A stretch of DNA of 64,000 nucleotides from Setomelanomma holmii (lineage: Eukaryota > Ascomycota > Dothideomycetes > Pleosporales > Phaeosphaeriaceae). Made by a program: the position numbers and the translations under genes. The stretch lies in assembly GCA_010015745.1 (NCBI GenBank), contig ML978155.1:868001-932000 (forward strand), written 5' to 3'. Below the pieces are notes generated by a model. That model worked only from the letters and a program-made list of their open reading frames with translations. It did not search any database and was not told the origin of the DNA. Of the stretch, positions 10,617-22,938 are shown piece after piece; the first letter of the stretch is position 1; each line of letters opens with the position of its first letter.

Positions 10617-11683
10617 TCATACGCCTTTCAGCTGCCTGTACATCTTCTTATGTTGCTCCAAGAACAGAAACGTGAGCACCGTATGCGGTCCAACACGGAT
10701 GAAACTCGGAAGCCAGCCCTTGAACATCCATCTTATCCCCTCAGTCTTCGTGATATCCGTGACGAGCTTGATAATGTTATGATGTTCTTTCGAGCTCATC
10801 ACACGCGTCTTGATAACATCGACCGGCGAACATATCGTCGTCGCGACAAACCCAGCCAGAAAGGAAGCCGTGAAATGTGTCGACAATCCATCCTTCAGCG
10901 GCGTGTATTGCAACAGCGCCCGCTTGAAGCCATCGTACGTCGCTAGTTGGCCCACAGTCATCAAAACTGCTCTCGACGAGTTGGGCCATACGCCTTTCCA
11001 AAGACTTCCTACACCTTCTTCACGCGCCATGCGGAAGACGCCATCGACTGCGTGTTTGTAGTTTCGCCGTTGTTCGCGTGGGAGCGCTGCGTCGTTTTGC
11101 ATTCGGACGTTCAGGATATCGCCGGGGTTGCCGGCGATGCCGCCGAGGAGACCTGATACCGAGGCCATGCCGACGAGGGTGATGAAGGAGGGTTTGCTTT
11201 CGGGGGTGGTTAGGCGGTCTTTGAGAGTCTCGTAGACGCCAAAGCGGGTCATGCTGTAGGTCAATTGGCGCAGTTGCGCTGCTGATATCTGGATGACGGT
11301 AAGGTCAGATTGATTGCTTTGTTGCTGGAGGGCGTACACCGCGATACAGCGCCATGATGCCGTCTGTCTTTGCGACATGGCCAAACATTTGCAGCATATT
11401 CAGCCTTGTGGCGCCCGTTGCTTGTGTTTGTAGTCGGACCTAAGCTGGTGAACATTGCGGTATGGTAAGATCGCGTAGACCTCAAGTACCTTGACTGTGC
11501 ATTGTTAGCCAATTCCTCTCTACAAATTGTTAGAAGCTTACCAAGATCTAATGGATGCGTAAAGAAAGTCGCAAAACAACTCGCGCTCCCACCAAACCAG
11601 AACGGATAATGCACTGTGGTGCTCTTCACATCCTTGCTCTTCTGCAGCTCCGGAGCGCTCACCTTCTTAGTGAGAGCCGCCAT
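10617..11683 (-). CDS. DIC1: mitochondrial dicarboxylate carrier (SLC25 family)
   Basis: Four coding exons: 11542-11683, 11490-11494 (5 nt), 11338-11439 and 10617-11288, giving 306 aa. The 5-nt exon is needed to build the first carrier signature, PLDLVKVRLQT; skipping it shifts the frame. Second and third signatures are visible (GNPGDILNVRMQ and SPVDVIKTRVM), as is the Dic-like run YRGISAAQLRQLTYS. Six membrane helices in three repeats is the normal SLC25 layout, and the length is normal. Family role: exchanges malate or succinate for phosphate across the mitochondrial inner membrane. Introns are 47, 50 and 49 nt, each with GT-AG ends and, in the last, a clear CTGAC branch point. It is divergent from the mitochondrial PheRS gene. 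Carrier-subtype assignment rests on the YRGxSAxxLRQ motif and is good but not proven. Confidence 0.92.
11490..11494 (-). other. DIC1: 5-nt coding microexon of the dicarboxylate carrier
   Basis: The exon reads TCAAG on the coding strand. Upstream it is preceded by a CAG acceptor and downstream it is followed by a GTACTT donor. Joined to its neighbours it restores the invariant carrier motif P-L-D-L-V-K-V-R; without it the frame breaks. Confidence 0.85.
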
Positions 11684-12088
11684 AATGATCGCAAATGCTG
11701 CAGAAGCTGCATATAATCAACAGAGGGAGCTGCGACCTAGAAGAAGAGCAGGTGTGGGCTGAATACAACAATTCGGTGGTTGTTATGTGACCGAGAAATC
11801 GAGTCCGGTGTGAACGGACGTCATCGGCAAAACGTGCATGTTCGGCTATAAGCACGGAGCAAAGGCTTGGCAGTGCGTGCGGCTGCGTTTGTGGACGCGA
11901 CGGATGCGTGAGATCGCAGACATTAAGACATGCGAATACCTACTTCTTCGGTGGCGCTGTGCCGTCAATTGAATCGACATGCATCACTACGAATACCGCG
12001 GCCGTCTTTGTCCCCTTGGCCATGGCTGCATACGGTGAGACATAATTCTTCTGGTATGTGGCCTATCATGTGATCCTCTTTCTCCAGC
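11684..12088. promoter_or_regulatory. divergent promoter region, DIC1 / mitochondrial PheRS
   Basis: About 400 bp separates two divergently transcribed genes for mitochondrial proteins and presumably carries both promoters. No single site is clear enough to call, and I see no coding frame of its own. Confidence 0.45.
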
Positions 12089-13849
12089 ATGCACTGGCCC
12101 AAGCATATGGCGGAACCAGTTCGCATTGTCTGCTGTAGCAGTCATGATTCTTGCAAGATTCCCCGCTGCCTTTGTAAACTGAGAGTTATTCATCGACCAA
12201 CGTTGAAAGGATAGTATTATCTCTGACGAACGAGTATCTAAGAATGGTCAGGCACAACTTCAAAAGAGGTCGCAATTGAAGGAAGAACATATGAGACAGA
12301 CGAGTGGATGAACACACCTTCGACGATCCTCGATGCCATACCCAGAAGATTACATCTTCAGCCAAACCACCCCTTGACTATCACTCGAAAGCTCATTGAA
12401 TCTCGATTTCCTGGCTACAAAACGCACAACGACCTTTCCCCCATTGTCACAATTGGTCAGAACTTTGACTCCTTAGGATTCCCATTGGATCATATTGGAC
12501 GGAGTCGGACAGACACATACTACATCAACAAAGACACTGTACTACGAACACATACTTCAGCTCATCAAGCTGATACCTTCCGCAACGAGAACGAGGGCTA
12601 CCTCATCAGCGCAGATGTCTACCGAAGAGATGCAATCGATCGAAGTCACTATCCCGTCTTTCATCAAATGGAGGGTGCCAGGACTTGGGATCGGCAACAA
12701 GCTGGACGAGATGGAAAGGCTGTCGCTCAAGTGATCTGGGAGGATGTAGCAAAACTTCCCAAACACGACATCGCAGTCGAAGATCCCAACCCGCCGTTTC
12801 ATATTGAGCGCAACCCTCTTCAGTCACGACATGCACCGGAGGAAGCCGAAGCCATGGCAGCACATTTGAAACGTAGCTTGGAAGACATGGTCGTGACCAT
12901 TTTCAACGCAGCAAGATCCGCAACCGACACCGCAACTCCAGACGAGCCCCTGAAAGTGCGCTGGGTTGAAGCATACTTCCCCTTTACCTCACCGAGCTGG
13001 GAACTCGAAGTGTTCTGGCAAGGCGACTGGCTCGAAGTACTCGGCTGCGGCATAGTCTCGCAAGCGATTCTAGACAACGCGACTGTGCCGGCCCGAGTCG
13101 GGTGGGCCTTTGGCATCGGACTTGAGCGCATCGCAATGCTACTATACGGCATCCCGGACATCCGGCTATTCTGGTCCAAAGACGAGCGCTTCCTATCGCA
13201 ATTCCACGAGGCGGCGCCGATCAAGCGCTTCGTGCCATTCAGCAAGTACCCAGCATGCTTCAAGGACGTGAGTTTCTGGCTGCGCAGCTCGTCTAGTTGC
13301 GCTGGTGGCGTATCTTCAATTCATCCACCGGCTGCCACTGAAGCAGGTGCAGCAACACCAGTCCAAAACCACGCATCTGCAGCGCACAGCCAAAGTTTAA
13401 AATCAGACGAGTTCGTAATCGCAAATGCGCAGGATCAGACACACGCGGGATCGTCGCAAACAGCCACTGCCACACCCTTGCACATACCGAGATCGACAGG
13501 AACTACCACACGTGCTGACCATGCTGGCTCCGCAACCAACTCAGTAGCTGCTGCCGAACATCGCCGTCACGATCATCCAGATCTGATCCCCCCCGCTTCA
13601 CCCGCACCAACACCATCTACCTTCCACGAGAACGACGTCATGGAAATTGCGCGCGAAGTCTGCGGAGATCTAGTTGAAGACGTGCGTCTGACCGATGAAT
13701 TCGTGCACCCAAATACAGGCAGGAAATCACTGTGCTATCGCATCAACTACAGGAGTGTAGAGCGCACATTGACGAACGAGGAGACGAATGCGCTGCATGG
13801 GCGTTTAAGAGGCTTGCTGGTCGAGAGGCTGGGCGTTGAGCTACGGTAA
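12089..13849 (+). CDS. MSF1: mitochondrial phenylalanyl-tRNA synthetase
   Basis: The core exon is open to 13849. From 12308 it reads MNTPSTILDAIPRRLHLQ, but the family sequence continues upstream as VAIEGRTYETDEW from about 12266, with a stop before that, so a 5' exon must be spliced on. Two options exist: ATG 12089 with intron 12174-12251, or ATG 12144 (MILARFPAAF, more presequence-like) with a later acceptor. Class II motifs are clear: HPLTITRKLIESRFPGY, the HQMEG segment, WELEVFWQGDWLEVLGCGI, and motif 3 at GWAFGIGLERIAMLLYGIPD. The C-terminal FDX-ACB anticodon-binding domain starts at YPACFKDVSFWL and resumes at FHENDVMEIAREVCGDL. Between them lies a roughly 110-residue Ala/Ser/Thr/His-rich insertion absent from the yeast enzyme as I recall it. 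It charges mitochondrial tRNA-Phe in the matrix as a monomer. Confidence 0.9.
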
Positions 13850-16800
13850 TGTCCGCCGTGCGCCTGATCTCATGCTTCACTGAAGCAGAGTGGAGGAGAT
13901 GAAGGATGTGCCGATGCAAACAGGTGCATGCACTAAGCTTGAATACCGACGCAAGACGAGTGTGGGTGCCGGGACTGACGAGCTATTCTTGCACATCTAG
14001 GAGTCCAGTTGCATGTGTGTGCAAGTCGAAGGATGCAGAATAATATTAGAGACATGTGTCAAAAACTTAGCTACAGCTAGCATGCTTGTACCAAGAAGAT
14101 ATGACAAGTCGACATGTCGTAGCGGATCATAGACTCTCCACTCAAGGCGTATGTGCGTTGGAATTGTATTGTACACCACTGAGGCTAATCATAAATACAA
14201 AAAAGAATATCTTAGTCTTGATCTGCATACATTGACAACCCCACACAAGCAAAGTCTGGCTCTTGTCCCACCACAAAAACGTGCCCGCCCTGTAAGCACC
14301 ATTCTCAGTCCCCAGACCTACACACCGCATTCGCATCCGGATAATCCCATCTCGAACCACTCAAGCCTTCACCCAACCTTTATCCATTTACAAAATTACC
14401 ACTTGTCGTTCCAAACTTTAGTCTTGTGGCGTCTTATGTGTTCGTGTTATACCCTCCTTAACACCCGCATATATAGCCACCTAAGTGATGGCGCGATATT
14501 GCGGGGTCAGGGGAGCTAGGGATGCTAGGTGCAGCATCGATGGACCTTGTTTAGATGCAGGCACGGCGGCGTGGCGTGGGTGTGGTGGCTTTCATTGGGG
14601 CGGGATGTGTTCATGCATGGACTTGGTTGTGGTGTTTCGTGTTGCGATGGAGGGTGTCGTGGTGACGGTGTGGTGGGTATAGAGAAAAGGCGGTGAAGGA
14701 CGATGCAAACAATGGGGTCGGATTGGGTGAATGTCGGAGGATTGAGGTCGGATGGAGGAGAAGTTGTGGTAGACGTTTTCTGATTTATTGATGTTCTAGA
14801 TTTGTCTGCGCAGTGCCAGATCCCGTGCCGGATCGAGACAATCTTTCGCTTTGCGCGCTTCAGCCTTCAAAGCACGGTCAGACCTACTTCTCATGAGAAC
14901 CATCTTGGTGTATAGCACGAAGTGTCGCAAGATGTTCTGTGCAACGACATCGTTGCCAGCGCACGCGCCCCTCAGCTACCGACCGGCCATTTCCCCCCAG
15001 ATATTACTACTGCGGTACCACGTCGCACAAACCGGCAGCGCAGCGGGAGTCTGTGTGTCCCGATCGCACGGCCTGACACCTGGTCTGCGTTTCTCACTCA
15101 AATGTGCATCGCGCAATAATGTTGATCTGATAAGGACGGGCGTTCCCCGCATTTGCTAAAATAGCCGAAAAGGAGGGCTGAGTTGAAGAGGACCAGCTGG
15201 GAGGATGTTTATTCCGGAGCAGCTAGTGCCGTGCTTAGCGGACTATGTGAGGTGAGGTGAGTGAGCTTGATGATGTCTAGGTGGGTGCTTCTAAGGTCTT
15301 GTGTCTGTTGACTGTTGGTCCATAGATTTAGTATGCCCTCGGAACCGACCTCGACTTGCTCGTGCAAGGTTGCCGGATGTGATAGCTGATATGTTATTTC
15401 TCTTATGATCTCCCTGCAATATGGCACCACTCGAGGGTTCAGCTGAAATCTGGTGGCGAATCGGAGTGTTGTGGTTGATGTGTTGCTGCAAACTCTTGGG
15501 TGGAGTTCTTTGGGTCCATAAGCATACGTCTTGCGCATTTGAACCTTTGCAACCAGACCGGCAGTTGTCTGTATGTCGGCGGAAGTTCCATACGTTGCAT
15601 GAGTACTATTATCCTCATGCTTGAGTTGCAGTCGTTTGTTCAGGCGGAACTGTCGTGTTGCTGCGAGTGAGGTGCTGGCAGGTAAGATCTGGGGTTCCAG
15701 GCGTGAAGTTTCTCCGCCCATCGCACGATTAGCGGCAGCGTCAAGAGGGACCAGGGCAGGTATCGATACAGTTTGATCGACTTTACTTGAACCGTAGGTC
15801 CGTGATCCGTTCAGGATGATTGGATGAAAATTTGTAAATGTTTACGAACATATTGTAATGTTGGATATAGCCTGCTCTGGAACACAATCGTGGCAGCTTT
15901 CGTAACAGCGACAGTTTTGCCTACCTCGGCTTTTGGGTCACCGCTGTAAAAGCAGCAGCAATGTGTCGTGGGGAAGCCTTTGGCGATGATAGAATCATCG
16001 ATATGCACTCTTTGGAAAGGTTGTCCCCAAGGAGAAAATTGCCGACAAAACCACGCGCGATGTGTTCCGATGTCTACCCGAAGACTTTCGCTGCGTGAGG
16101 ACACCATGAGAGATTCTGTCGTCAAGCAAAGGGATACTTGTTGCAATACGGACGCCCATCTTGGAGGCTGGGGATCAAAGAAGACGGTCGATAGAGGTTC
16201 TTGGAGACTTCAAGAACAGGTGACGCAATGATAAGACATTGCTGCTCTGGAGACATACAGGCGTGTCTCAACATGTGCCAAACAGGACGTGAGGTTCATG
16301 TTCGTCTTCTTGGTGAGGCGGACGTTTACCGATGTTGCAGTGAGCAGGACTGTTGCAACCAAAGATCAGTCCACAGTCAGCGGGACTCCACTCGAAATAT
16401 CTCTTCTGCGTAATTGCCGCGGTGATCAAGAAGGGAAGCAGCCAGGGCAACCATGTGAAGAGTTGCTGCCCGAGAACTTGCAATCAAGACCCCGAAACCA
16501 ATACAGTCCCCACGCCAGTAGTTTCAATATCGCTCTTGAAATAATGCGTGCGGATACGGAACATGCCATAGCTTTGCCTTTTGTCGTTGAAGCCACTGGA
16601 TGCGGTTGCCGTGGAGGCCAAACATTTGACTCTTTGTCCCAGTGAGCTGATTGACTCTAAGCTTGAGAATGATGCGAAACACTTTACAATGGACTTAGAA
16701 ATTATCTGAATCTGGCTCGAGTCTGCAATCAGCTCTGTAAGGTACCGGCACAGCCGGCATCTCGAGCTGCGTGCTGCGTTATGGCCAAGTGCGAGTTCCG

Positions 16801-19671
16801 AGAACTTGGACATCCGACTGCTGTACACGAGACCTTCCTCTCACGTGGCCGCAAGATCCTCACGGGCAGAGAGGACCGAGAAAATCTCCCTGGAGATCGT
16901 GAAGCGGGGCGGATGCATGGCTACTGAGCAATACAAGGACAAGCCCTCGAAACCATTCAGGACCGCGGCGCGCAGCCGATCCTCCACGAGAGATTGTGAT
17001 AAGACACTATACGAGGTGCTGCGAGTAGCAAGACCCCTCAAGTGGCCATATGTAGGCCCATCTATATCCATATAACCGGTGCTGTTAAGGAAGAGTAGCT
17101 ACCGATGTATGTAAAAACAAACACCTATCAGTCATTGCGTGGCGTGCGCAAGTCGTTGCCGGCGAACCTAAACAATGTGATTATATGCAGGTCTCGCTTG
17201 ATATGGTTGACCGTTGTCGTGATGTCAAGCCAAAATGGCTTCTTCAGGAGAGCGTGGTCCGGGCTTAAATTCGTGTTGCAAGTCGTTGTGCACGCGGGTA
17301 CATCGTGCTGAGGAACAGGAAGGCAATTAACCACATATGGAGTAGGTCGAACGATTCTGACTCTGTCAATGGTTTTGCTGGCTCTCGCGCAGCAAGTCCC
17401 TGCTAGAGCTGTCCATCACTGCATGTCTTGGCGTGACATCTGAAGCCAGCTCGCAGCTTGCAGAACGGGCAGCCGCAAGCGCATAAGGAATGATTAACGG
17501 CTTTGCAAGAGCATTATTTGCGCCTTGATTGTGAGATAGTTTTAAGCGAAGTTCAACGTTCAAAGGGAGATGGACCCAGTCGAAAATGCTTGCAGATTTC
17601 GTTGTGCAGGAGTGGGAGTGGTCGCTTGCAGGATCCACGTGCTAGCGACAGCAATCAGCATAAAAACGCTTGGGCTGCCGTGCATAGTAAAGCGAGTCGA
17701 CGACGACTGTGCTCAGCAAGCTGTTTCTTGCAAAGCAGCAAAAATTAATAGACGATCCGCGCGGACCGCAATTGCAGGTGGAAGGCGTAGACCATGGGCG
17801 GGTTCGTAGATGCACCTGCTATCGTCTGCATCTGCTTGCAAACGTAAGTCAGCATGCTGTTGGCGTGACGCTGGATTATATGACATGGTGCAGACAGGGC
17901 CGTGGTGGGTACGGAAGTGGTTCATCAAACACCCTGGGGAAGCTTGGCGAGTCTTGATTTTTTGGGAGCTGCAGCGAAGTCGGAATACGCTACGAGGACT
18001 GTGGTGTTCCAAAAGAGGCATTGGTGTTGGTGAGCACAGTGACGAGGCGCTGCAGTCGCTCACTCCTACGAAGCACTGCCGCGTGCCTTGTGAGCAGCTA
18101 TTCCTCGTGCAGCGAGCAGCTTGAGTGCGCTGCGGATCTGGGCAGGATAGAGATGCTCAAACGCAGCATACCCCCGTCGGGCTCTGCTCTAAGCGACGGC
18201 CCACAGCTATAAGGCTGTTCCTCGCCTATATTTCCTGCGCGCTGGAAATTGCGCCCTGGGTGTCGAGCAGAGAGACATCGGCTCGAAATGACGATGAAGT
18301 ATGGTGGTGAGGGGTACATCACACTTGCGCAGCTGCACGATGGTCAGCATGGGTTCGCGCGGGTGAAGTCACAACGCTGCTCGCTGCGATGTGGCGGATC
18401 ATGACCGTGACGAAGGTGTTGGTGATGCCGGTTTCCAGAGAGCGTTGGGTCCTCGCCGCATCGGCAGTGTCGGCACGTGAGTCTTTGCAACTGTTGCATG
18501 TCTCCAAATGCTCGCCGTCCTTCACCGTGAGCGCGGGGTTTTGCAGGCGATTTGCAGTGTTTCAAGGCGCCGAAGTGCTGCCACACGTCACCGTCTAGAA
18601 AGTTCGTAGGAGCTGTGCGCCGGTCGCGCCTGCTTGTGGCCGCTGAGAAGGAAGCGACCCTTGTCCCCGCTGCCACGAGGAGAAGGCGCGATCCCTGTCG
18701 CAGCTCTCAACGTTCGCCTCGCCTCGCTGCGGCCATGCTCCTGAGGCTCCCTCCCCACCACCCGTCTGAAGAAAGACTCGATGTAATGGTATCACGGGCT
18801 CGCATGGCACGTAATCTGGGACAGTCGACTGCTCAATTGAGACAATGCGGAGTCCTACTAGCCGACTGCGAGCCATTCTCAGCGCTGCCATTCCGCACTC
18901 GATCACCACTCGACTGTCATTCTCTGCGTGCTGGTGGTCTTCAAGCAGCAATGTCTAGCAGGCGGACCGGCGCTCCTACCGTTTTGGTGCTTCACCTCCG
19001 ACACGCTGATAGTCAACTGCCCGCCGCCCACCAGCATGGCCTCACTGGCTCTGCCATTATGGGCGACGCTGCGTCAGGTGCCTGGGCAAGATACAGTGGT
19101 TGCGTCGCACTAGCTGCCAGTTCCCTCAATCCACCGTCGCTCCCACTCGATTCGACTATCCGGCAGATCCGCCACTCCCAAAGCGCGCCATGGTCCATCC
19201 GCGGCCAAGATGGGCGACGGTGCGCTGCGAGGGTGTTGCCGTGCTGCACGCTGCGCAGATCACCCTGGGTCTATAATTGTGACGTTATAGGTTCCCCACG
19301 AATCGTCTGACAGGGGAGGTTAGGCTCGCGTTTCACCCCAAGGCTTGCTCTATCCAAGCTTGGGTGCGCCGCCGACAGCCTAGACGCATCGCTGTTATTG
19401 GTACTCCGCCGTAGCAGGGGGGGCCCTGAGTTCGCATGTATCAATAGCAGTTTGGGTGAGGCACTCTTAAGTCGGCCCATAGCCTTTCTGCCACGCTCCT
19501 GCAGGGAACGCCTTCAGGTTTGAGATGCCAGCCTTCCGAGTCTCATAACCTTGCACTCCAGACAGTGACCCACGGCATCCTCAAACACCTGCCATGAATC
19601 ATATTGCCAATTGCATGAGGCCTGATGCCGACAGGAGTTCCGTTTATATAACACAGGAAACATCCTCCAGG
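13850..19671. other. gene-poor region of about 5.8 kb
   Basis: No recognisable protein family, intact transposon or RNA gene was found. Short frames exist, e.g. 15209-15721 (minus, 170 aa), 16484-16828 and 16268-16483 (minus, same frame, separated by one stop), and 18552-19310 (plus, 252 aa). None has a motif I can name, and several overlap open frames on the other strand. The stretch 17.5-19.4 kb appears richer in G and C than the flanks and has several frames open at once, which is what composition alone can produce. Decayed genes or transposon remnants are possible but not demonstrated. Confidence 0.5.
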
Positions 19672-21492
19672 ATGAGTGTAAGTGCCTTAGTATTCCTCAG
19701 TGAAATGAGTTACCAATTGCCCCGCCGCACTCGCTCACTGAAGGATATACAGGTCCCCAGAGACACCTCCTCATCCAATGTTCCGCTGGTGAAGAGTCCC
19801 TCGCTGGCAAGTCTCACACAACCGACCGCATCCCGCTATCAGCTCTGGCCAGCATCAAGAAGCCCGGTGGGAATATCAAAATCCAATTCGTCGTTCGACA
19901 AACTTGCCGCTCTCTCCGTTGGTCGCTCTTCAACCTCTCTCAGCGATACAGCTGTTCTGCCAGAGAGTGTACCATTTTGGCAACGCACTGGCTCATTAGC
20001 ACGCAGACGTAAGATCAGCGTGCCAGAGCTGGGAAACACCATGACTACCGTCCAGGAAATGGCTATCGATTCCCGTGAGTTTCATATATATGAAGCATTC
20101 TGCCCCACCTAACACTTGTCAGCCACAATTCCTGGTAGACCACCGCTCCGGCAGTTGTCTCACGAAGCATTTGGCCATGAAAGGTCATGCAGTGCACCAG
20201 GTACAAACTGGAGAGCTGGACCTTTCGGTGATGCAATGGTCTCTTGTGTCACTGGACCTTCACCAGTTCTGACCCAGCAGCCTACTCCAATTTCTTCTGA
20301 GACCTTGAAAGTCACCGGAAGACCATTGTCTCCGATACTAAGTCCCATTGCAAGTCCGAAGCCACTCTTGAAGGTAGACACAGCCAGTATCGCTGGTGAC
20401 GGATCACCGCCACAAGTACCGCCAAAGTCTCCAGCTGTGGAACGCAAAAGCTCACCAACTCCCCTCGTCCTAAATTCAAAAGCAAGCAGAACACAACTCA
20501 TGACACTAGCATCCATGACCTCGGGTGGAAACACCCCCATGAGCGCAGTCGACAGACGATCTCCGAACACGACCATTCCTCTGCCAACCCCACCATCGGC
20601 TTTCACGAATCCATTCTATGCAGCTTCACCAGCATCAAGCCGTGGATCTCCTCGAGTTGAACGGCGGGACCCATTGGCGGCACAAGCAACATCACATAGC
20701 AGGAATATGTCGGAATCATCCATCATGGACCGCGGTCGGCCAGCGAGACGCAATAGCAAAAGACAAAGAAGTCGAACACTCTCAGAGACGAACAATGCGG
20801 AGGTCCCGACCCCAGACACGTGGCAATTACCTCAAGGCATGCGTGTGCCTGAGGCTACTCGCCGCATGAGTGATGCAGACAAGAAGCTCCTCCACAAGCA
20901 AGCATTCGACCAGGCAGGGAATTTCGAAGTCTTGAGCAAGCGCGATGTTGCATCACTGTCACGAGTAAGTACTTCAATGCTCTATTCAGTCACAATCACT
21001 GACACCACAAAGGAATTGCGAGCATTGGACGAGCGATGTGAATATCTTCGCAAGACCTATAAGTCGCTACGCGCAGGTCGACAAAAGCTACACGGCCGCA
21101 TGATCTCCTACCTTAGACGCGGCGAAACTGTCATCTTCTCCCGCGAATCCTTGCTAAAACAGGAAGAAGCCCTCGCTGAACTGGACATTTCTATTGACGA
21201 ATTCATTCTCAAGCTGGAGCAGGCGGAAAACCGACGCCTGCGCCTCCGCCAAAAGTTACTTGAACATGTTGCTGCCGCCATTGTTTTGAACCCTAGCGCC
21301 GCCCACGACGTTGTCGCACAAACAACACCACCACGCAGTCCTTCCAAGGTGGAACAGAGCCCCGCTCGGACTGCCCGAGCCGATGATCGTAAGACGACTG
21401 AGTCGATCAAGATCTACGCTGATGGTCACGTCCTGAACCTCTTCTCCGACATCGAGAAGGCTATCGGCAAGATGTGTGAGCAAACCTGCTAG
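19672..21492 (+). CDS. uds1: Uds1-type protein (up-regulated during septation)
   Basis: The C-terminal half carries the fungal Up-regulated-During-Septation domain: KKLLHKQAFDQAGNFEVLS, then after an intron ELRALDERCEYLRKTYKSLR and a predicted coiled coil (about 21,100-21,290). The N-terminal half is disordered and rich in Ser, Pro and Thr, with many SP sites. Introns: 20075-20122 (48 nt, ends a frame in a stop if retained) and 20965-21012 (48 nt, stop-free and a multiple of three, so the frame reads through it). A further 75-nt stop-free intron (19678-19752, GTAAGT...TACAG) gives the start MSVPRDTSS. Without that intron the frame extends back to an ATG at 19594, and an ATG at 19705 is a third option. 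Role from the S. pombe namesake: cell-division/septation-linked, molecular function unknown. Confidence 0.8.
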
Positions 21493-22938
21493 AGCCTTTC
21501 AACTTCATACCAACATCGACACCACCATCGCCTTATGAGGCATCCCATTAATCACGTCGCTTCGACCACTTACGACCTTCATTTGTATCATCGTTTGACG
21601 GCCTATGTAAATGTCACATTACCATACCTTCTCTTGCAAAAGAAGCTTTGGCTTCATTTGTTCTTCACAAACCCGGTTATTAGGTTTGCAGGGGGCACTC
21701 TTTTTCTGTCTCGATTTGCATACAATACCCAAGCCGCTTCAGAAATATCGTTTGAGTACTTCGAATCGCTTCGCTTCATTACATCACAAATTTGTTCTTC
21801 GATCTTTCACGTTGGGCGTTCAATGACGATCCTCAGAGGTGGTGTTTCATGTTTCCAGGATTGACGAGCGATGAGCGGCAGACGATGGCAATGTGGCGCA
21901 TCATTGTATGGATTTACGACCCCCAGCTGCAGGGGTCGATGAATCGAGAAATGACATCCACATCTGAACCCTGCCCGTTTCGAGTTACGTGATGTGTGGC
22001 GCACCGTGATCTCGACCTCTTTCAAGCAATGTCATTGTCGCCAACCACGGACCACCTGCTTGACCCGCACGATGTCATTCGCATCGATAAAATCTCCTAT
22101 TCTACTGTGTAGATTATTGCGACACCAAAGGTACCAGCGCTGGATTATCAGGGTGTGACGGCAAGTAAATGTGACAGATATAGTCAAAGTGGGGACCAGA
22201 CGGCATGTACCTTTGCTATCTGTGCATGCAGCGGGATACATTGTGCGTGACAAAGAAACAACATTGAGGCGAACATCGGCTGGCGCATACCTTGACAATA
22301 ATGATGCTTCTATAGTATGTTTCAACGGCAACGGCGCATTGTGCGTCTTCCCCGGCCCGTTACATGAGTCTACTGCAGAGTGGGTCTACAAAAGCAACTG
22401 ACACAGCCTAGCCTCGAAACAGCACGGATGCATGGAGCCTCCACTAAAAGTCGGACCATTTCTTCATCGTGACCCGCTGGATGCTTGGTTGTAGAAGCAC
22501 GATGATTGCATTCTTGTCGCCACACGTGTCGACAATGAGAACCAAGATTGGAAGGGATATACTCAAGGCAGGACCCTAGATACGAAGGATAACATTACAC
22601 ACAGCGACAGCAATCTCGAGTCCCCCCTTGACGCTTCGGAAATGAAGGAATGAGAGTTTGCAATCAAACCAAGCGTAACTTTTGACGGCCAAAGACGCTA
22701 TCGCAATAGCTTCCATTGTGTGTAGAAGCACCATCTAGTCGTGAGTACTGAGTGACCCTGAGTCCGGTCGTTGCCGAGTCTTAGAAAGGGCGGGCTCTGT
22801 GTGGCTGGCCGCCTCTGTCGGTGCCACGTTTCTCCGCATGGCCCGTGCCCGTGCATCGCGCGAAAAAGTTCAACTGTCGTGATGACAGTGGACTGACCCT
22901 CAGAATGTGACAAAACAACATTTGTTGCCTTCCTCGTC
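21493..22938. other. intergenic region between uds1 and PRPP synthase
   Basis: About 1.4 kb without a supportable gene. The first part should be the uds1 3' UTR and the last few hundred bases the promoter of the PRPP synthase gene. No repeat or RNA gene was seen. Confidence 0.45.

Noticed and set aside
15209..15721. 170-codon minus-strand frame
   Set aside because: No recognisable domain, no signal peptide and no flanking splice structure.
18552..19310. 252-codon plus-strand frame
   Set aside because: No family motif; other frames are also open in this G/C-rich stretch, as expected from composition alone.
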